A model generated the notes under the pieces. It saw only the letters and a list, made by a program, of their open reading frames with translations. It did not search any database and was not told where the DNA came from. A stretch of DNA of 64,000 bases, taken from the NCBI GenBank assembly GCA_023653785.1, contig JAMKCH010007111.1, positions 1 through 64,000 of the forward strand, read 5' to 3'. This DNA is from Ophioderma brevispina (taxonomy: Eukaryota; Echinodermata; Ophiuroidea; Amphilepidida; Ophiodermatidae). The position numbers and the translations under genes are program-made. This document shows positions 57,852-64,000 of the stretch, piece after piece; position 1 is the stretch's first letter, and each line of letters opens with the position of its first letter.

Positions 57852-59217
57852 AACGGTCCCCAAAAAAATAAGTCCCTCTCTTGGATGACCAGACTTTTTC
57901 ATGATAAAACTCACTTTGTGGGTGTATGTCTTCCATTAAATAATGTCTTGTTTTATAGCTAAACATTTTCCCATGTATAAGTTAGATCATTTGTTGAAAG
58001 GTAATGTCTTTTTCTAACAACAAACATTTGTGTAACAATGTTTTTAAACAGGCCAAAAAAAGTGGCACTTTTAACTGTTGGGCAACTATTGGCAACATAA
58101 TTTGAAATGGAACCCTTTAATGTGGTTCTTAATGCCTAAAAACAATTTGAAATGCACTGGCCATATTAAGCCTTGTATCCCGCTACATAATGCGTTCGTA
58201 AGGAGTGAGGGCAAGAAGTGGATACAGGGTAAGGGTCGTAGTTAAAGAGAAAAAGCTTAATGCTTTATGAATTGATCCAGGTGTGGGTCATGAAAGAGAG
58301 CTAAATTAATGAATTGCTTAGGAATGCTGATTGATGATTGATGAATGGCAAATGTTGCCCAAGAAATCTTTCTAACACATTTGGCAAGTGGATTTCTCTT
58401 GAAATGGGTTGATAAACTGAGTTAGAACGAGCGAGGGCACTGCATTTCTGGAAGAAAGGGGGGTCGTGTTAAAAGAGTGCAAGGAGAATCTGCTGGTGAG
58501 GTCAAAGATTTGCCTCGTTATGGGAGACCCCGCTGTACAAGTACGAGGGACATGTTCCATCATTAACATGGCAACATTACCCGGCGGCAAGATTACAGGA
58601 GTAAGTTAAAATAAAGAAAAACATTTTGCATAATCATTTGCGATAACACTTGAATTAAGCAAAAAATAATGTTAATAAAAATAAATGACTCGGCTCACTA
58701 TTTCTTTCTTTTTCAACTCTCAAATTAGAGGCGTGTGACACCGAAGACTAGGGCAACCGAGAAAGAAATGTGTCTCAGACAGGATAGACTCAATGAGTAT
58801 GGCCTACATGCAAGGAGCCAAGAAAAATGGTGAAGTGAATGATGGTAATCGCAAAAAAAAGGGAAAGGAATCGTTATGTAAATGAACAGTTTGAACATTG
58901 CGCTCAAAACTAACTGAAGCAGACTTTAATAATGGAACTTTTTAAACATGTGGCACTTTAGGAAAGTTGAAACGTGCACCTTTTTTTTTTTTGGTCTGGT
59001 TTGAAAAAACATCATTTTTAAAAACAAGTGCTTGTTGTTAGAAAGCATTACCGTCAAACAAATGTGATTGGAACTGTATTACATGGAAACATTGTTTCCT
59101 GTAAACAAATAAATAAATAAATTACTTGATGCGATGAAAATACCCATGCAAAAGGGAGTTTTTTTCATGACAAAGTCTGGTTATCCCAGAGGGGGGACTT
59201 ATTTTTCGTGGACCGTT
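57852..59217 (+). mobile_element. Tc1-like element, 1,366 bp, internally deleted
   Basis: The ends AACGGTCCCCAAAAAAATAA and its complement are flanked by TA (57,850-57,851 and 59,218-59,219). Pairing extends about 250 bp inward, including TCTAACAACAAACATTTG and GGCCAAAAAAAGTGGCAC-type words on both arms. It encloses a transposase fragment. A full Tc1 transposase is about 340 residues; the DDE catalytic part is missing. Confidence 0.88.
58420..58850 (+). pseudogene. Tc1-type transposase N-terminal fragment (helix-turn-helix part)
   Basis: Plus-strand frames read SAGEVKDLPRYGRPRCTSTR (about 58,490-58,545), matching the V.DLPRSGRPR.T..R linker between the two helix-turn-helix units. After a gap they read RQDRLNEYGLHARSQEKW (about 58,776-58,829), matching the T..RRLNE.GLHAR.P motif that precedes the catalytic domain. 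Frameshifts separate the two and no DDE residues follow. Confidence 0.75.
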
Positions 59218-59219
59218 TA

Positions 59220-60266
59220 TATATTTCTCTCTCGGAGAAGGACAAGCTATCGCGAAGGGATAAAATAGGTGCATGGATATTATGAGCTTATATTGGTCGA
59301 ATACCTGCCTTGTTTTAACTTCATGAACATGGTCATATTCCTCTTCTTCACCAGGCTCTATGCCTAGCTACTTCAAGTGCTGGTGGCGGCGCCGGTACGG
59401 AGGCTGCGCCTCTCTCCTCTTACTCCTCTGAAGTTTATCTCATAATCATAATAAGTCAAAAATGCAATGTTGTAATTTGTATTGTAAGTTGGAATGATAT
59501 GACATTTTTAAGAAGTGATAGTGATAGCTATACCCCACCCCCCCCAGAGAAGCGTACTAATAATATTAACGAATGTGAACAAGTACCATCGATGAGTTTC
59601 GCGGTTCATGCCCCCGATCGCTGGATAGCCTCAAAGATAGCCCCCATAGATTGCGGGAAAGGCCAAAACTACTATTTTCCTCCTTTACATGTGGAATTTT
59701 AGAGCTAAGAGTGTTGGTTTGGATATTATTGACCGAAAAGGTTCCTTTGGTAGACCAATAGTAGATTTATGAGAGTACTCTATGGGGCTTAACAAAATCT
59801 TACACCAAAACTAATCGACATACGGTGCGAAACTTTACAGATGGGGTTTTTGGGTCAAACTATCATTAAAGATGAATCAAAACTTTATAGAATAAATCGG
59901 GTCATCCCGCTAAATAATGGGTTGCAAGATGATTAAGATACAGAAGGTTTCCATGTCTATCCTAAATGACTAAATGATAATGATCCCTTCCTGTCGAAGT
60001 CAAGAAAAACCAACTTGAAGGCAATAACAAGCGAGTAATTCCTGTGGCTGCATCAGCAAGGGATAGTTTCTTAAACTCAATAATTGTTACAAAATCGGTT
60101 CCGGCCTGTACTTTCCAGTTATTTATACTAATGAATAAACACGGTTCATACACCATCGACCATTGGTCAACTGGCCATGGCAAGTAAATTTATGTTTCTT
60201 TGTTTGAAATTGAAGATTAAAGTAAAGTAGATTAATGAGGGTACGTGTAGAGCGCTCGACCCACGC
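59220..60266. other. No gene seen
   Basis: AT-rich. A short GC-rich patch lies at about 59,385-59,410 (GGTGGCGGCGCCGG). The short frames have no recognisable domain. Confidence 0.55.
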
Positions 60267-60770
60267 GTGGTTTAGTTTAATTTAGTTTTATTTGGTCTTG
60301 CAGCATCATATACAAAATCAAAGAAAAACAATATAATATTGATAAATAAAATTTAAAAAAGCAACACCAACTATAGTGTCATCTTAAGATGGCTAAAACA
60401 CTAATCACACAACAATCAAAGTTGCATGGGCGGGATGGCCCATAAAGCCTGGCGACATATATGTGCAATGGAGTCCCCAAACAACTAAAGATTGGCTGTG
60501 GACGAATGAACAAATAAAAACATGAAAACCTAATAGGGAAAAAAAACTACACATGTAAAAGGTCATCAGTTTCATGTCTGAGAGCAGTTTCTAACAGATG
60601 TTTTTGACAGCCATTTTGAATTCCTATGCCCATGGACTGAATTTGAGGTGGTAAAGCATTCCAGTCTAAAATGGCGTTGTAGTAGAATGATTTGGAAGCA
60701 ATGCCGGTAACTCTCGGGACAATGAAGTTGAAATATTGTGAGTTCCAGCCCTTTTACAGCCCCTTAGTGA
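60267..60770 (-). mobile_element. CR1/L2-like LINE 3' end, 5'-truncated
   Basis: The minus strand from about 60,765 reads NSQYFNFIVPRVTGIASKSF, then YYNAILDWNALPPQIQSMG, then KHLLETALRHE. The VPR...F.Y.AI..WN.LPP.I pattern is the standard ORF2 end of this group. The frame stops near 60,550 and is followed by about 280 bp of AT-rich 3' UTR. Confidence 0.82.
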
Positions 60771-62262
60771 TACGTGCATTGAATTTTGGCAATCAACGAT
60801 AAACTAATATGCGGACATTAACACATAAGTGGTCAAGGTTTTGCGCACGCCCGTTGGTGGTCAGGGGGGGGGGGCGCTATGGACCCTAACACCCATTTCC
60901 CATAGGAATATTTAAATAAAACTCACGACAAATCAAGACTACTCTACAGAATCAAAGGTGCATGTTCCGATTTATGTCTATTGTGTTCTCTACTTGATAT
61001 AAGAGCCTGGCACTTGCACATAGGCCCCATCAAGTACCGTGGGAAACAAACTTAACTTGCGGTTTTGATGGTAGAAGCAATAATGCACATTGCAAAGCCC
61101 TATTCAACAATGTGCTAATATCAAGAATCAATCCAATATCGCAAGTAAACCTTAACATTACCATACGCACCATGCAATGCATCATTTATGATCCAATCAT
61201 CTCTCTCTCTCTCATACTGAGCGTTTATTTAATAGATAACAACCCACAGACCTCTCATTTGGACAGCCTATTTCGTGTATATTGCGTATCTTGTGGCGCT
61301 CTTTGAAGCATCCAATATGTTTCTGTACACAATACAGAAAGTAAAATTGAAAAACAACGTTGTCCGCGAAGATAAGCTGCGTTTGATCTATAAATCAGCC
61401 GGTCAATTGGTCGATTACTGAAAAATCCCAAACCAAATTACAAATTGAATCCCATAGCCTTGTCAGCGATTTACCGACATTGTAAACGAAAAGACAAAAA
61501 ATCTCTATCTGTATAAAAACCGAGAATCCGAGAAATATACCTATCCGAACCGAAACAGATCACATGTAAGAAGGAGATTATAGCAAAGGTGTAAACCGCC
61601 TGCCTATTTCAGCACAGGAATGAAATACTCTCCAGGAGTCTTGAGCCTTTGCTTATTCTCACCTGCCCTATCTATTAAACCTCTAGGAGTTAAATTGGTT
61701 TATTTCACATTTATCCGTCCGTAATACCTGCCCTGAGGCATCTGATACCCGGCAATGCCAATAGCTATTTTCTTTTCTCTTAGCCGCTACCTAATATTCT
61801 CAATTGGTGTTAACCAACACACAAATTACATCTGTTCAGCTTACTAAAGGAAAATCTCAGGGAGACCTATTGTAGTTTAAGACAAAATCTTTGAACTGGA
61901 ATATAACAAGAATTGTACGCGCTCCACCACACCGTCGTTTACTTACAGCGCTCGCTTGACCGGGCAAAAAAGTGAAATGGGATTAATTTCATAGAGGGCG
62001 ATATTTCACGAAATTTATCAAGCATATCACGCTGACTATATCCTTGAGCCTACGTTTCCTGAATAACAACCCCGGTAAAATATAGTGTAAGTAAAGGGGA
62101 CAGATCTGTGACAGGAAAGGAGCCTGCCAATCTCTCTTTCGAAGCGATTGGGACAGACATCTCCATATGATGTTGATGTAGTCTGGGGTTCGCATAGTCT
62201 GAAGTTAACAAATTCAAAATCGTTACGCAGGTATACTTGTGTGACTTTTCTTTTGTTAAAAC
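60771..62262. other. No gene seen
   Basis: Contains a 10-G run at about 60,865-60,875 and a short TC tract near 61,200-61,215. No supported coding or RNA feature. Confidence 0.55.
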
Positions 62263-62296
62263 TAGATCATCATCACCATCACCATCACCACCACCA
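62263..62296. repeat. CAT/CAC microsatellite
   Basis: Short ATC/CAC trinucleotide run. The poly-His and poly-Met/Val frames crossing it are artefacts. Confidence 0.85.
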
Positions 62297-62556
62297 TACC
62301 ACCTCCACTACCATAGGCCGTCAAAGTTGCGGCAACATGCATAAAGAGGGATGATGGTACTTCTTTGGCATCAATGGAAAGAAGAAAGAAGTCACCGACA
62401 GCTATGTTATCACCAAAGATACTGCTATCGGTTATTCTGTCAACAAGATTATTGGTGGATGCCACACCTTCCCTGGTTACACGTGTTAATACGTTGAATA
62501 AAACTGTTCAACGATTTTTACAGAGCGGAATTATTCTCTCAGTTCAGAGAATTGTA

Positions 62557-63526
62557 CAGGGTGTCTCAGAAAGAACGTTACCCTCCAGAAACGGCACATT
62601 TTACTTACTTAATCAATTCCTATCCTTGTTTTAGCTTTAAATTATGAAAATATGTACGTTTATGAAAATATGGTGAAAACAAGAAAGAAAACGGTGAAAA
62701 AATAACCAAACAATGGCTATTTCCCTAAAAATGATGTAATCCTACTTTGTCCACAGCTAGCATTAGCAGAGGAAACCATGGATGCAAATATCCCCGACAT
62801 AAAAATGTTTAAGATCCTCCTGGCCAATAATACTCTCAAGTTCCAATGTCCACTGCTGGTTTTAGAGTTTATTGTTCAGTTTTCTACGCACTGCATGCAG
62901 CATTATTTGCGGCTGATTGTCCTGTTCTTTGATGACCATATATCTTAGAGTCTTGCCATGCTCCAGATTTTTTTCTCTGTTCCCCTTGATTGTCATCTTA
63001 CTGGGAACCCTACATTGAGGGAAAACGTTTACCCATTCACGATGAACGATGGTCCTTTAACCCAAGATCAGTTCAGTAGAATATGACATTGTAGGAGTCA
63101 CGCGCCAATGCCATTATTTGAAAAGTGTGTTTTAACCAAATTCATATTTGCATTATGATGGGAGACGGGCGAGGGGATTTAGTTCACTTCATTCTAAAGA
63201 ACAAATTAAGTGCATGCTTCGGGTGCTTTTTAGGCATTACATGTGAACAAATTAATTAAATCTGAGGACTACGTGTGCTCAAATCCATAACAAATACAAT
63301 GTACATGTTTCTCTGCTATTGCTCGCCGTGGACAAAGTAGGTTTTCATCATTTTTAGGGAAATAGTCATTGTTTGGTTATCTTTTTCACCGTTTCCTTTC
63401 TTGTTTTCACTATATGTTCAAAAAAGTACATATTTTCATAATATAAAGATAAAACAAGGATAATAATTGATTAAGTAAGCAAAAATTGCCGTTTCTGGAG
63501 GGTAACGTTCTTTCTGAGACACCCTG
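62557..63526 (-). mobile_element. Mariner/Tc-type element with about 196-bp terminal inverted repeats
   Basis: Ends CAGGGTGTCTCAGAAAGAAC and its complement, flanked by TA (62,555-62,556 and 63,527-63,528). The arms run 62,557-62,752 and 63,330-63,526. Between them the minus strand reads EWVNVFPQCRVPSKMTIKGN then REKNLEHGKTLR (about 62,941-63,050). This resembles the helix-turn-helix start (FP...PSKMTI...V.KY..HGT) of a mariner-like transposase group. The rest of the transposase is absent, so the element is non-autonomous. Confidence 0.82.
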
Positions 63527-63602
63527 TACAATACTGTTCACAAAGATTCTCTCCTTGCTACTTCTATTAGGTGAAAGCTAAACCGGGCAATTTGTACACA
63601 TT

Positions 63603-64000
63603 GTTCAAACCAAGCAGGGTACAACGGGCTTTGAAATCATCGTTCTCCCCTCTCTCTCTCTTCCGGTGACCGTGATAAATAATCCTTAAAGCCTTTCCGA
63701 GCGTAGGCGGGCAATGCACGTGTAGATATTATGGTTTGCTAAAAGGAAAGAAGGCATTCAAAACGAGCACTCAGACCATTTTATTCATGAAGTAAATAAT
63801 GTTGGGTTCTATGACCGAAGTCTGGAAAAAAAAAAAAACTCGAGGTAATTTAAGATATTGAAAAGGTCTTGTAAAATCTTGGTAACATAACATGAAACCA
63901 CAAATTCTCCTAAGATCTTGTAAACATATTATGAAACTATCATTTCTGTTTATTCGCATTTGGTCAGTATTTTACACACAGCAATGTTTTCTTTGAAAAA
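63603..64000 (+). repeat. Dispersed direct repeat of about 390 bp, copy 2 (runs off the window)
   Basis: Matches 55,678-56,068 with few substitutions and small length changes in homopolymers and CT runs. It starts right after the mariner element region and continues to the window edge. Confidence 0.9.

Noticed and set aside
62148..62354. His-run protein
   Set aside because: The His run is the CAT/CAC microsatellite and the rest has no recognisable domain.
55678..64000. LTR retrotransposon bounded by the 390-bp direct repeats
   Set aside because: No gag-pol sequence lies between them, and the interval is filled with unrelated mariner, Tc1 and LINE pieces; no primer-binding site or terminal TG...CA was evident.

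Overview
This is eukaryotic, almost certainly animal, DNA that is AT-rich and built mostly from mobile-element remains. I find no intact, recognisable host gene, rRNA, functional tRNA or CRISPR array. The element mix (CR1/L2/Jockey-like and RTE-like LINE fragments, tRNA-derived SINEs, Tc1/mariner-type and TTAA-flanked DNA elements, AGGTCA-rich tandem repeats, TAG/CAG microsatellites) suggests a marine invertebrate. The species cannot be named from this sequence.

The largest structure is a collinear segmental duplication. Copy A (1-10,908, running off the left edge) corresponds block by block to copy B (about 31,140-46,400). Each copy has been changed by private insertions, so each serves as an empty-site reference for the other. 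Copy A alone carries a LINE fragment at 1,089-1,867, a LINE 3' end at about 3,456-4,474, a 0.5 kb insert with a tRNA-like head, a SINE at 7,505, a mariner-type MITE at 8,573, an RTE-like LINE tail at about 9,050-9,640 and a TTAA MITE at 10,909. Copy B alone carries a 2.1 kb AGGTCA tandem array (32,110-34,225), a reverse-transcriptase LINE fragment (35,821-37,843), a strongly expanded TAG/CAG microsatellite (38,535-39,150), a G/C-run repeat (40,040-40,830), another LINE fragment (41,540-43,430), a tRNA-headed SINE, a MITE (44,280-44,484) and a SINE (46,100-46,378).

Between the copies: TIR and hairpin elements at 11,511-11,920; long inverted repeats at 12,488-14,467 enclosing a LINE remnant; a weak candidate for a spliced host gene at 14,974-15,477; a foldback MITE at 15,735-15,920; a possible retroposed insert flanked by identical 121-bp repeats near 17.1-17.5 kb; a TTAA MITE at 19,001-19,485; a CR1-like LINE on the minus strand (about 21,830-27,700) with endonuclease, reverse transcriptase and an SGNH-esterase-like ORF1, whose 3' part is duplicated in tandem at 19,550-21,829; and a palindrome-rich TIR element at 28,814-30,000.

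Right of copy B (46.4-64 kb) is sparser: several MITEs, an AGGTCA cluster, a Tc1-like element with a transposase fragment (57,852-59,217), a CR1/L2 tail (60,267-60,770), a mariner-type element with about 196-bp terminal repeats (62,557-63,526), and a roughly 390-bp dispersed repeat present at 55,678 and again at the right edge. Nothing behaves as a working operon or pathway. The biological content is transposition history, possible regulatory repeats, and a duplication that is either genomic or an assembly (haplotype) artefact.
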